From positions 178,804,168 to 178,868,167 of the forward strand of contig NC_091128.1 in NCBI RefSeq assembly GCF_040183065.1: 64,000 bases of DNA. Direction: 5' to 3'. Below the pieces are notes generated by a model. That model saw only the letters and a list, made by a program, of their open reading frames with translations. It was not told the origin of the DNA and did not search any database. Shown piece by piece: positions 22,173 to 32,919 of the stretch; position 1 is the stretch's first letter, and the number at the start of each line of letters is the position of its first letter. The DNA is from Periplaneta americana. Lineage: Eukaryota > Arthropoda > Insecta > Blattodea > Blattidae. The translations under genes were made by a program, and so were the position numbers.

Positions 22173-23397
22173 GTATTAGCACTCCAGTTCCCTTGGCAAC
22201 GCTCCTTCAGATATGCAATAGTGCTATATGTAACAATTTAATTTACAAACCTACCACCAGAGTGGCCTGCCTAAAATGACACAGTATACCCAGCGAATAG
22301 GGATTATAAAGAATGGACACCGAGCGAATTTTCCTGTGTTTTTTTTTCTCTATGCGCCGGCGTTTAGTTCCACTTTCAAGCGCTAGAGGTTAGTGTAATC
22401 GAGCATACGCTAAGATATTAATTGAGAATAGAGTTGAGACACAGGATCCAAACATCGCCTACCTTATTGCATAATCCAGTAACGCTTTGCTTCAAATAAA
22501 TTCAAGTTAACAGCTTTTCCTTATTTCTCAGTGACAAACTAGTTGTAATAATAATTTTTTATATTTCAGATGTAATAAATTATATTATAAAATAATATAA
22601 TACATTATAAAATTAAGTATGAAATTCGTTTAATATTTGTTTGTAATATAATATAGGTATATGGTTTTCTTTTTCCATTTTCAGCGCTATCAAATCATTA
22701 CATATTTTAATTGTTGTTGGGGTCAACGTCTCAACTCTCATTACAAAGGAACTCTAGAGTGTAGACATCACAGTTAATGACGGATTTATTATTTTATGGA
22801 TCCAATTTATTTTGAGTACATAATGTACCTAGATATATTAATTATATGTGTTATATTTCCGCTGTGTCGACTACTAGCTGGTGTGATGTCAGCGCCAGCT
22901 CTAGGGAGAAAGCAGAATCTCACGCTCTAGCTGGCTTGAAGGTCATTGAAATCAGTCCGGCTACATCAAAGGTACCGACGCGAAGTGTTCATACTTAATT
23001 ACCTATACGCTGGTTTACCTAACAAAATGGACTCATAATATTAAATAGTACATAAACATGAATTTAGGGCACACAGAAGAATAAATCCCTGAAATTACGA
23101 GCTGCTGTTGTATAAATTATATTTCAAAATCTGAGTTAAGGGCCACGAGGGAAATTCCTTTACAGATTGTTCTCGGTAAATTAAATTATTCACAAAAACT
23201 GTTCTCATCTTCTGACAACCTACACCTTTTTGGGATTTCCTTCCAAAGCTCTGCTGTATTCCATACCTCAGATTTCCAATAAGTTGTAAATCTTTAAAGT
23301 CTTGAAATGTCGAAGTGATCGTTGTGCTACAAGCTCACTAACAACACCTTCACCTTCGACTTCACGTATTCTTCGAGCCGCGACAGCAGCTTTCTAC
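22173..23397. other. Non-coding DNA, nothing recognised
   Basis: Mostly AT-rich. A more GC-rich patch at about 22865-22990 contains GTCAGCGCCAGCTCTAGGG. No coding frame or repeat boundary could be defined. Confidence 0.35.
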
Positions 23398-23494
23398 TAG
23401 GGTTGGATAAAAAGTAATGGCAACAGTTCGATATTTCTGACATGGCTTTATTCACAGGGGTACAACATTTACGTACCTTCTATATAGTCGCCCC

Positions 23495-24358
23495 CTTATT
23501 TACAGTGGCGTAGCGTCAATGTAAGCTAAAAAGCTCAGCTTCCCCAGTTAATAATAATTTCATAATAAACCTGCAGTTTATGGAGAAAATTATTTATCAA
23601 TTTTAATAGAATTTATATTTACGCTTTAAACGTTGTGATGCGGCAGCTCAGGATGATTTGAGATGCAGCAGCAAACAAGAAGCCTGCACACACCAGCTTC
23701 CAAGCAGACCGGTTTCTTCTGTGTAATCCACCCCGCAGATTTTCCATCCCTTTCTAACTAAACTACCGGTACCCTAGTCGCAAGGCTCGCAAGAAGTTAG
23801 CTTTAACATTTAAAATAAGTAGTTTCCGAGTTATCCCTTTTCGTCAGTTGTGTTCAGTTGAAGTGTTAGTGTGCATTTGGCTGATATAATAAATAATGAG
23901 CGAAATAACAGTTCCTGACACTAATTTACTTGAATTTTTTAGGACAATTGTATTATCAAGACTGACTTACGAACAAAAGTGTGATTTAAAAAACAAATGA
24001 CCGACTCCCTTGCTGTCAATGAAGGACACAACCAAAAGACAGACGCATACTTACGTAATGATACTAATATTGTGATTTCTCTAAGTATGACAGGGAGTGA
24101 GCTAATGGTATACGTATACGTGTCTATTTGTTAGAGATATGTGTAAACCGTGAAATCATATTTTACTACGTACCATTTGAGGTCATGCCTTATTGGTGTT
24201 ACTTACGAGGTTCCAACCAATCTTCGACTGCTGACTTGAAATTGACTACTATTTATTTTAAGACTGTATTTTTGTAATACGTTTTCTCATATTGCATGAA
24301 AGACAACTTGAGTTAGCTTCCCCTGCTCAAAATTTCATGCTACGCCACTGCTTATTTA
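23495..24358 (+). mobile_element. Non-autonomous hAT element nested in the mariner
   Basis: The 8-bp sequence CTTATTTA flanks both ends (23495-23502 and 24351-24358). The ends are perfect 12-bp inverted repeats CAGTGGCGTAGC (23503-23514) and GCTACGCCACTG (24339-24350). An 8-bp duplication with CAGNG-type ends is the hAT signature. The 848-bp interior holds only the start of a transposase gene. It lies in the 3' part of the mariner, so it is the younger of the two. Confidence 0.9.
23896..24000 (+). pseudogene. Truncated start of a hAT (ZMYM1-like) transposase
   Basis: A 34-codon frame from ATG at 23896 reads MSEITVPDTNLLEF then RTIVLSRLTYEQKCDLKNK and a stop at 23998-24000. It resembles the amino end of ZMYM1-like hAT transposases, which start with a short leader before a TTF-type zinc finger. 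The next bases in a shifted frame would read PTPLLS, similar to the family's RPTP block, so a short deletion caused the stop. The rest of the protein is absent. Confidence 0.55.
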
Positions 24359-25121
24359 TTACCTTTTGCCAAATGTTTGGAAGGCGTCGTACACCATCAG
24401 CGCGTCCATCTTTGTTGATGTTCCGTACTGACCGCCCTAAAGCACGGATAAGTTCATCTCTGGTATTGTACCGGGTCCCTCGCAGTGGTTCTTTCACTTT
24501 GGTGAAAAGATCGTAATCGCATGGATCATATCGGGTGAGTACGGAGGATGTTCCAGAATCTCCCATTGCCAGCGACTCAAGAGGTCCTTGACAGCAGCAG
24601 CGGTGTGACTCCTTGCATTATCATGAAGAATGATGGGGTTCTGTACCACCAAGTGTCGTCGTTTTCTCCTGAGGGCTGGATGAAGGTGGTGCTGCAGGAA
24701 CCTGCAGTAGTAGTCCGCGTTTTCCGTCTGCCTTGGAGGTACAGCGTGGTGCAGTATTACCCCATCAATGTCATACGCCACAATGAACATCTGCTTCACA
24801 GCGCTTTGTGTAGGGCGCACTTTCTTTGGACGAGAAGAACCTGGATGCTTCCATTCATTTGATTGGTGTTTGAAGTTTGGTTCATACGAGCGAGTCCAGG
24901 TTTCGTCCATAGCGACGATTCGTCCAAGAAAGTCGTCACCTTCCCTTTGGTACCGGTGCAACAAGGCCTTCCCGGAACGCTTTAACCCATCGTGCCGCTG
25001 TGCGATATGGCAACGCTGCATCGCCATATGCTTCACGCAGTCCCTGAAAACATTCTTGTGCACTACGACCTCGTGCCACTTCAATTTTGATCCAGGAACG
25101 TTGCTCTAGTTTTGTAAACAA
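24359..25121 (-). pseudogene. Mariner transposase, deleted and frameshifted
   Basis: The start MFTKLEQRSWIKIEVARG and the helix-turn-helix region (AQECFQGLREAYGDAALPYR) are present at 25121-24936. The sequence then jumps to LLHRYQREGDDFLGRIVAMD, so the second helix-turn-helix and linker that normally separate these are missing. The catalytic region follows: VAMDETW (first Asp), ILHDNARSHTAAAVKDLLSR (second Asp) and EHPPYSPD. A one-base shift near 24530 puts the third catalytic Asp (PCDYDLFTKVKEPLRG) into another frame, where the protein runs on to RADGVRRLPNIWQKVINK. The D,D34D arrangement of mariners is recoverable by eye only across the shift. The copy is inactive. Confidence 0.9.
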
Positions 25122-25339
25122 GATCTTAGGACGCTCGCACTATCCCTATGAAAGTGAACGTTCTACACACGGCAGTAGATTGATAGAGTACTGTCGCCGC
25201 TGGCTGCACTAACTCATCTAACAGTCCTTGTTCATGTCCACACAGCTGACAGCTCTCGAAAGCACTATCGTCACGTGACAGCAGTGTTGCCATTACTTTT
25301 TATCCAACCTATGTAATCTTATTTGCAGCAATTTTTTAT

Positions 25340-26095
25340 TTTCTTTTATTGGTTATTTTACGACGCCTTATCAACTTCTATGGTTATCCAGCGTCTAAGT
25401 GACATGAAGCTGATAATGCCAGCGAAATGAGTCTAGGGTCCAGCGCCGAAAGTTACTCAGCATTTGCTCTTATTGGGTTGAGGGAAAATCTTATGAAACA
25501 ATAACCAGATATTGTCGGACCATCGGATCTATGCCCCTTCAGCGCTGTCGTCGTTCTTGGAAAAGTTAACGCCTCTACTCACCCCATTCCACCCGTTTCT
25601 CTCGCACTACGTCAAACAGCAGGCCACGAACCTTGCCGAATAGGGATGTTGCCAAACTTCCGTCAAACAGTGTCATGTCTCTTGAATATTGCTTATAATA
25701 CTGTAAGGTTAATTATTACTATTCATAATTTAATTTAAGTAGGTCTAATGACGCTGATTGACTTATGCAAAATGCTATTACGTACTTGCTTAATAATATT
25801 TCTTCCGCCACTCCGTGCTACAGTATTCATGTTGAGTTGACAACACTGGACTGCAAGTGCAAATAAACTGTCCCGCAAGAAGGCTCAAAATTGTGAGTAG
25901 TGGGGGACAGAAAGAGAGAGAGAGATAGGAATACAGGGAGAGAAATGAATTGCCGAGGCTGAGAAGGAATTAAGGTTCAGTTCGCATATCTTACGGGGGC
26001 ACAGATCCGATGGTCGGACTATAACTTGTCTCAACCAGGATTTGAATCAGTTTTACGGTCAGGCATGCTAACCGCTACTCCACGGCGGTGGACAT
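25340..26095 (-). mobile_element. SINE-like repeat (tRNA-like head on minus strand), interrupted
   Basis: The right end, read on minus, has GTGGAGTAGCGGTTAGCATG (A-box-like) and GATTCAAATCCTGG (B-box-like) at 26093-26030. The left end has TTGGTTATTTTACGACGCCT and then TCCAGCGCCGAAAGTTACTC (25350-25500). I recognise these two parts as ends of one dispersed repeat of this kind of genome (from memory, unchecked), so the roughly 500 bp between them would be an insertion or unrelated DNA. Confidence 0.45.
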
Positions 26096-26700
26096 TTCCA
26101 GGTGGACTCTAATCTCAAATTTTATCGCCTCCATTTCGAACCCCTTCTATTAACATTACTGACGACAATGCATAGCGTTGCCTAAATAAAGTGAAATCAT
26201 TGAAACCTTACAGAACACAAACTTAAAACACCGACATCAGCTAATGTTACCAGTTTAACAGAAACTCTGGCGGATCGGATCCCATAAATACTCGCCGGAC
26301 CTATACTTTGCGGCAATACATCAAACGCCGTGTCTTATAAAGCAATCTCTTCTCAGGCAGAGATTACGTCACATCCAAATGGTATCCGTTACCGCGATTA
26401 GAGCCGTGTAAGACCGGGGGACATGGAAAATGTTACAATTAAGCACATAAGGATGCCGAGACATAACTTATCGGAGTTCAGACCATTTGACGAAGGAAAT
26501 CAAGCAGAGGTGAGAAACAGCTTAAGAGCCATCACAAAGTGAAAAGGGGAAAATCGATACATGTCCATTTTTATGTCTAATATTATGGGCTAAGGTTCAT
26601 CAACACAGCGCCAGCGGACCGGAAAAAAAAAAAGAATTAAGCAGTTACAATACACTAATTGAATTAGCTCAATACTAACTTGTTATTAATTTATTACAAT
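26096..26700. other. Non-coding DNA, nothing recognised
   Basis: No gene, no clear repeat boundary. Confidence 0.3.
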
Positions 26701-27757
26701 ACCGTACCCGTGCGCTCCGCTGCACCCGTTAGAAATAAATATAAAGTAATTACATAATTAAAATAGGACGTTTGATCCAGGCAACATTCGTGTTTGATAG
26801 AAGGATAAATCGTTTAATATGTTACTTAATTTAAATTGCATCCAAATAATTAAAATGCGATCATTTTGGTCCAGAGACACTCATTTGGTGCAATGACAAT
26901 TCCTTTAACATGTTTCTTAATTGTTATTACATGCAACCATAGTTTAATGAAGATTGACATCATTTAGTTTTAATGTGTATACTTTATATTACTTGCTATA
27001 TGTTTCCATTCAATTATGGTAATAACTTAATTTTAACCCTTGTTTTCTACGTCTTCAGTAAATGGCGCTTGGCCCACTATGGTTCTGAACCCTTTAAATA
27101 ACTTAAATAGTGATACAGCATAAAAAGTGATATGTAATTATATTTCTTCTTTCGAAAATGTAAGAATTCACGATCTCCTATGTACCATTGCCATGGAATG
27201 AATAAGTGTGTTTTTTATTCCTAATCAAAAATTTTATACTTTGAACATAGGAGTTATTGCAGGAACAACAATGCTATAATCTGAGGCGGCGGTGAAAATG
27301 TATTGTACTGTTATTTTAAAAGTCTTGTATAGCCTTAAATATCAGTCCTATCAAAATTTTGCATAGAATAAAACTTATCGGAAATCATTTTTAAAGAAAC
27401 TTTTGTTATGTAACACGTTTCATTAAAATTAATAATAAGGGAGATATTTCGATTTATTTAATTCAGGCCCCCTTATAACCTCCCTTTAAATAAAGTATTT
27501 TGAATGCCATATAGCCTAAAATCTAAGTTACAACGAACTTAATTTATATTCCAGTTTTCATATAAACCGGTTCAGCCATTATCGCGTGAAAAGGTAACAA
27601 ACATCCAGACAGACAGACAGACAGACATTCAAACAAAAATTTCAAAAAAGTGATTTTTGGTTTCAGCAGGACTAATTATACATGTTGATACCAATTATTT
27701 TTGGAAAATCGAAAATTACCAGAAAAATTTCGGTTACAGATTTATTATTAGTATTGA
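26701..27757 (-). mobile_element. Helitron-like non-autonomous element, same family as 41033
   Basis: Read on the minus strand it starts TCAATACTAATAATAAATCT at 27757 (preceded by A) and ends with GTGCAGCGGAGCGCACGGGT and ACGGTA at 26701; the terminal CTAG seen in the 41033 copy is altered here. The subterminal GTGC...GCAC can form a short hairpin. The internal sequence (for example AGCCATTATCGCGTGAAAAG) matches the other two copies. No coding sequence. Confidence 0.7.
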
Positions 27758-27802
27758 TGTTAGACGTTTAAATGTCAGTTTCGTTCATGTACCAATGAAG
27801 TA

Positions 27803-29055
27803 TCTATATATATTTAATTTGAACTGGTAATGGAAATTACGGGAAAACGGCTGAACGGATTTTAATAAATGACCCCTCATTTTGAAGCTTGGAACCCAAA
27901 GTTTTTCGGAAAAGTAGTAGTTTTCAGTGACATGTCAATTTTCCTACATAATTTTCCTATTTTCCAAAATCCATCTGTTGTCAGTTTTGAGAACTAATTT
28001 TATCGAATCACGGCCGACTTGATTGAATTTCAGAACAAAACACACACTACAATAAACAATATGCTATTACACGAAGGCCATGACCTGCAGGATTGCCGAC
28101 ATATTTAGAGCTCAATTCAATTTGTTATTAAAAACTGATTATGCAGTATATAATAATTTTCTGAGTACAGCTGTGTATTGGATATTCAAATCTACGAAAC
28201 TTGAGGTGGTTTGATGACATTATTATCATTAGAAATTAAATATTATTATAGTTAATATCATGATGCATCTATTTTTCATTAATTGTACATAATATTGATG
28301 CTATATTGATGACACGAAAGTGAAACGTTTTGAGGTTATGTAAGTAAATGTAGAGAATATCTTAATTTAGATCTTCATTTCTATAATTTACTGAGTGGCT
28401 GCTATATATAACTACAAAACTTAAGATAATATTGTTATTAAAAATCAAATATTTTTATACTTATTAGCCCAGTGGGGTTGGGTCTTTTTCCATATACTTA
28501 ATGGCGGTGTAGTGTAGATATTGATATGTGTCATTGTCTTCAGTATTGGCTCGACAGAGCGCAAAAATTACAGTTCCTAAGGAAAGATCAAAAAGTATTA
28601 CTTACTGATAAAATAAGAGGCCTTGAAAATTTTGTAGTCTCCAGATCATTTCAGCAAGATCTCTTAGTAGGATAAAATGATTTTACGCTCTACATTTCAA
28701 GTTCTACATGCAGGAGTTATACGAAAATGCTATTGTTCGAAAGCTTAGCAAACCTGACATTTTTTTTTTTTTTAACTTTCGCCTACAATCCACAATGACC
28801 TGAAATAGCTACTGCTATCATCCTGACATTGATACTTGCGTTTTCGCGTTTAAACTCAAAAACTGAAGTTGGATAGGTTCAAGAGAAAGTATTTGGCCTA
28901 AAAAGATCCATTCAGAGGGAGTATGTTTCATTATTATGGAAACAAATAACTATCAAAAGTCAAGTTTTCTTCATTGAAAATAAATCTGAAAAAAATGTTT
29001 ATTTGAACGTCTAACGAACTTAGTTTGCAGCAGCATTTGCTGCACAAGCCACTAG
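27803..29055 (+). mobile_element. Second Helitron-like element, different family
   Basis: It begins TCTATATATATTTAATTTGA after an A (27802). It ends with GCAGCAGCATTTGCTGCACA, a short hairpin-forming stretch, then AGCCACTAG followed by T (29056). This fits the 5'-A^TC...CTAG^T-3' pattern of Helitrons. Near the 5' end it carries AAACGGCTGAACGGATTTT, similar in style to the other family. It lies 45 bp from the preceding element. No Rep/helicase coding sequence was seen in 1.25 kb. Confidence 0.55.
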
Positions 29056-29209
29056 TAAGAATATATTTTTAACCAATCAAAGCCAATTATCAACTGCAAT
29101 CTTGTCGCACCTGATGTTCAGCCGTGATATTGCGTGATGGCCGTGTTAGCAAAAGTAAATATTAAATATCTCGATTTATAATATAATGTTTCTCTGTGTT
29201 ATCAATGTT

Positions 29210-29445
29210 ATGTTAAATGTTATGTTTTATTTAACGACGCTCGCAACTGCAGAGGTTATATCAGCGTCACCGGATGTGCCGGAATTTTGTCCCGCAGGAG
29301 TTCTTTTACATGCCAGTAAATCTACTGACATAAGCCTGTCGCATTTAAGCACACTTAAATGCCATCGACCTGGCCCAGTATCGAACCCGCAACCTTGGGC
29401 ATAGAAGGCCAGCGCTATACCAACTCGCCAACCAGGTCGACTCTA
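29210..29445 (-). mobile_element. tRNA-derived SINE
   Basis: On the minus strand it reads GGTTGGCGAGTTGGTATAGC (A-box region) and GGTTGCGGGTTCGATACTGG (B box). A body with GCATTTAAGTGTGCTTAAAT follows, then a GAGCGTCGTTAAATAAAACA end. The head-body-tail layout and intact boxes support a SINE. Confidence 0.75.
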
Positions 29446-29534
29446 AGTTATCAATTAATTATGTATTAATATATTCACGACATAGTCTTATTCCAATATC
29501 ACAAGAGTTCCCATCTTGTCGATAATCCACTAAA

Positions 29535-29755
29535 TGGAAGTGCCTAGTTCAGTGGGTTAAGGCGCTTGCCTGCTGGTCTGAAGTTGCGCTCGTGCACGGG
29601 TTCGATCCCCGCTTGGGCTGACTACCTGGTTGGGTTTTTCCCGAGATTTTCCCCAACCGTAAGGTGAATGCCAGGTAATCTATGGCGAATCCTCGGCTCA
29701 TCTCGCTATCACGAATCTCCTCGACGTTAAATAACCTCGTAGTTGATTTTTTTTT
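29535..29755 (+). mobile_element. tRNA-derived SINE
   Basis: The head has TTCAGTGGGTTAAGGCGCTT (A box) and CACGGGTTCGATCCCCGCTT (B box). The body has GGTTGGGTTTTTCCCGAGAT and AATCTATGGCGAATCCTCGG, and the end has CGTTAAATAACCTCGTAGTT and a T run. It is followed immediately by an inverted copy of the body. Confidence 0.75.
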
Positions 29756-29935
29756 TTAAGTTTTAGTTGGTTATTTAAGGACGCTGTATCAACTACTGGG
29801 TTATTTAGCGTCGATGAGATTGGTGATAGCGAGATGATATTTGGCGAGATGAGGCCGAGGATTCGCCATAGATTACCTTGCATTCACATTACCTTCGTTG
29901 TTGATACAGCGTCGTTAAATAACCGACTAAAATAA
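29756..29935 (-). mobile_element. Inverted SINE body, tail-to-tail with the previous copy
   Basis: The segment contains GAGGCCGAGGATTCGCCATA and AGATTACCTTGCATTCAC, the reverse complement of the preceding SINE body. TTAAGGACGCTGTATCAAC near the left and its inverted partner GTTGATACAGCGTCGTTAA near the right also make it an imperfect palindrome. The tRNA-like head is missing. Confidence 0.6.
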
Positions 29936-29996
29936 AATGTTATAACCTCAAATATTTGTTTAAATTTTCTGTTTCACTAATCATAATTTCTACAGC

Positions 29997-30308
29997 TACT
30001 GTCAAATGTTTCAGCTGGCTACGGACTGGAAAGTCCGGGGTTCGATCCCAGGTGGTGACAGGATTTTTTCTCGTTGCCAAACTTTCAGAACGGCCCCGAG
30101 GTTCACTCAGCCTCTTATAAAATTGAGTACCGGGTCTTTCCCGGGGGTAAAAGGCGGTCAGAGCGTGGTGCCGACCACACCACCTCATTCTTGTGCCGAG
30201 GTCATGGAAAGCATGGAGCTCTACCTCCATGCCCCCCAAATGCCTTCATGGCATGTTACGGGGATACCTTTACCTTTTTTACCTTTTTTTTTTTACTGTC
30301 AAATGTTT
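29997..30308 (+). mobile_element. tRNA-derived SINE with 15-bp target duplication
   Basis: TACTGTCAAATGTTT occurs at 29997-30011 and 30294-30308. The element starts inside the tRNA-like head (CAGCTGGCTACGGACTGG), has B box GGGGTTCGATCCCAGG and a body with CGAGGTTCACTCAGCCTCTT. It ends in CCTTTACC repeats and a T run. A fuller copy of the same family lies at 47678-48003. Confidence 0.9.
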
Positions 30309-30393
30309 ACCATGAATTTCATATTGCAGGAGGCCAATGAAATATTATATTAAGTTGGCAACTTAAATATTTTATTTAATAGTAATATAATTA

Positions 30394-30536
30394 TATTAAT
30401 ATTAAAATGGATTTGAGGGAGGTGGGATATGATGGTAAGGACTGGATTAATCTTGCTGAATATAGGGACCGATGGTGGGTTTATGTGAGGGCGGCAATGA
30501 ACCTTCCTTAAAAGCCTTAAGTAAGTAAGTAATTTC
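30394..30536 (+). mobile_element. LINE-C 3' scrap
   Basis: About 140 bp with the terminal LINE-C coding sequence (ATTAAAATGGATTTGAGGGA onward, encoding INLA...YRDRWWVYVRAAMNL) and the TAAGTAAGTAAGT tail. It is a strongly 5'-truncated insertion. Confidence 0.8.
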
Positions 30537-31009
30537 AAAACCATTTCATTGCTACAAAATATGAATTAATCTTGTCAGTCGAAATTAACTAGTAGACAAG
30601 TTGTGATGCGCTTAAAAGTGGGCGTCTGTGATTCATAGATTGTAACAGTCTGAAGTGTTAATTAATTATGAAGTTTGTGTGCGAAAAAGATTAAGCGGGG
30701 CTGAGTATAAGACAGTCAAAACTTAAATTATTAGAAAAGGAACAGGAAGTGCTTAGATGATGCGACACTAAAATAGAGATTTTTTTTTTTCCAATCTGCT
30801 AACTTGCTAAACATGAAACGGGACTGTCGTTCAGAAATTGATGTGAGTACATCTTCAGTGCCGTGTGCTACGACTTCTATTACGACTAATATGATAGCTA
30901 ATGGAATATCGGCCAGTGTCCACGTAATGACAGCAAACGAAATCTGTGAAATTAGTGATGATCCAGCTATTCTGGGCAACGAGGGGCTTTCACTAGGCAA
31001 GGAGTAAAC
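30537..31009. other. Non-coding DNA with unassigned short frame
   Basis: A 67-codon plus frame (30804-31007) reads MKRDCRSEIDVSTSSVP and ANEICEISDDPAILGNEG. It looks protein-like and vaguely resembles leader regions of hAT/ZMYM-type transposases, but has no diagnostic motif. I do not assign a function. Confidence 0.3.
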
Positions 31010-31822
31010 AATAGTAATATACGTTACAAGAGCGGTATGTTGACGTTTTCATGGTCGAGGAAAAGATTGAAAAAGCGAAACGTAGTTGAGCTTTTTTAAT
31101 TTCCGAGAACATGAAAACAAACATACCGCTCGTGTATCGTGCATTATTTTGTGCGAAGATCGTTTATTACATACCTGAAAGACGAATTTCTAATTAGTTG
31201 CAATGAAATCTCCATCTTGGTTTCTGTTTAATGACGGCAACTTCGGAAAACCAAAATATCTTTCTTCAACATTGTTGCTATAAAATGTTTTCTGTGTTTA
31301 CTATACTCCAGCAGGCCGTCATATACGTCTGTCTTCCCCCCCCCAGTCTATAAATGCGAACTTAAAACAAACGGTAAGGTTATGTAATGATTTATTTTTC
31401 ATTTTAATATTTTAACAATAGGCCCTATTATTTATATAACATATTGCAGTAATAACATCCGCATCTGGAATCTTGTTGATTTTTTCACGGCTTCCTTAAT
31501 GTTACTTGTATCAGGAATGCAATAAGTTTCGTGGAGTAGTAGACTTTACTTAATTTTTGCAAATATTTAAAAACAATAATTAACATTGCAATTTAGGTGA
31601 AATTGCAGTGGTAAGTTTCCAATTTATAATTATTACTATGTTAAACGTCTCTAAAAATAATATGTTAAAAGCCTAAAGCAGTAAAATGAATGTCGCGCTT
31701 AAGCGGTAAGAAGAGGGAAATTGTTATGTGTGTTAGGTTGGGAATACTGAATATGGTATTTCACACTTACTGCGTATTGGTTCTGTGCGGAAAACAGGCA
31801 AATACGCACCATCTCGCACAAA
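31010..31822 (+). mobile_element. Solitary copy of the ~800-bp repeat
   Basis: Colinear with 17808-18614: starts TAGTAATATACGTTACAAGA, contains the AGCGGTATG...CATACCGCTC hairpin, CCAGCAGGCCGTCATATACG and AAGCGGTAAGAAGAGGGAAA, and ends CATCTCGCACAAA. It defines the unit length (about 813 bp) and shows that the 17.4-18.9 kb locus is a composite. It has no coding sequence. Confidence 0.8.
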
Positions 31823-32919
31823 CTTGTTCTGTGATGCTGAAGACATGATCATTCTCATATAAAGTTATATTTAATTTTATTTTCTGTGTGTCATTTCCTC
31901 TTTTTTACTACTTTCATTTGAATATTGATTATTCAATTCTCTGTCTTCGTTTCGGTTAAATTTGTGTGGATCATTATTTGAGGTGGCGGCATTTTTTAGT
32001 ATCCTAGTCCAGGCCGTCAAAAATATTAAATACGGCCCTGCTCATCGAGCTTATCGCTTACTATTTTAGAAGATAGCTTACCCCTATTTGGAACTGTTTC
32101 TAAAACAAAGGCCTGCATGCAGTCGTATCTAAAAATTGCGCTTCGCAGCACGCGCTGGTCGTTTTAGAAAATTGATTTGGCGAGCATAACCTTAAGTGTG
32201 AAATGTGTGTCGCAGTTGTCATGGAGATGAATGACGCAGTCGAGCGGGACAACGCGCAAAGCCTGATGAATGAGGCTTGTTACGGGATCAGTAAAATTCT
32301 CGTTTTGGATCACGTGCCACGATTAGTTCCACTTTTGGATTAGGAGCATCCCATCCGAGTGGTCAAGGGGAGGCGGGTGACTCAACAGTCCGGATAAATC
32401 ACGTCACCAACTGCACAGAGCAGTTGTACCGGATCTTGGCCAGCAATCAGTGAGGATCAGGGAGCAAAAATCATGGGATTATCCGTGGTGTGGTAGAATG
32501 GAACGGCGATGAAGTGGAGGAAGGAGGATGAAGACGAAACCTGAAAATAGGAAAAATCTGAAAGCAAAGATGAATTGGATGAAAACGTAGAAAAGAAGTG
32601 ACAAGGGATTTGCGGAAATCCCTAACGTCTATACAGGAATTAGGATAAGTAAATGCAATTTAAGTGTCTAATGAAGTAAGCTATGAGTAACAGTCGATAA
32701 TAAAACATTAAAACAGAATGAACAGCTTTTGAGCCGCAGACAATTGCAACAAATCCGAAATATGAATAGGCCCTACTTGTTATCAGAATCTTGATGCAAG
32801 GTGTGATTACACTAAAAATGTTCAATATTCCGAGATGTAGTAATGTGAAACATAACAATAAAAAAAGCCTAATAAAGTAAATGAACTTCTAAAAAACAAG
32901 GACTTAAGAGATTGACATC
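31823..32919. other. Non-coding DNA, nothing recognised
   Basis: A moderately GC-rich patch at about 32135-32460 has no open frame I can assign. The remainder is AT-rich. Confidence 0.35.

Larger units (their letters stand above)
23400..25309 (-). mobile_element. Mariner-type transposon, internally deleted, carrying a nested hAT
   Basis: Perfect 25-bp terminal inverted repeats beginning GGTTGGATAAAAAGTAATGG lie at 23401-23425 and 25285-25309. TA dinucleotides adjoin both ends (with one extra G at the left), as expected for Tc1/mariner insertion at TA. The element carries a minus-strand transposase remnant. It is expanded by an 848-bp hAT insertion, and without that and its duplication it would be about 1.05 kb, shorter than a full mariner. 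Confidence 0.9.

Noticed and set aside
24548-25109. Plus-strand frames over the mariner
   Set aside because: They are antisense to the transposase, whose catalytic motifs are clear on the minus strand.
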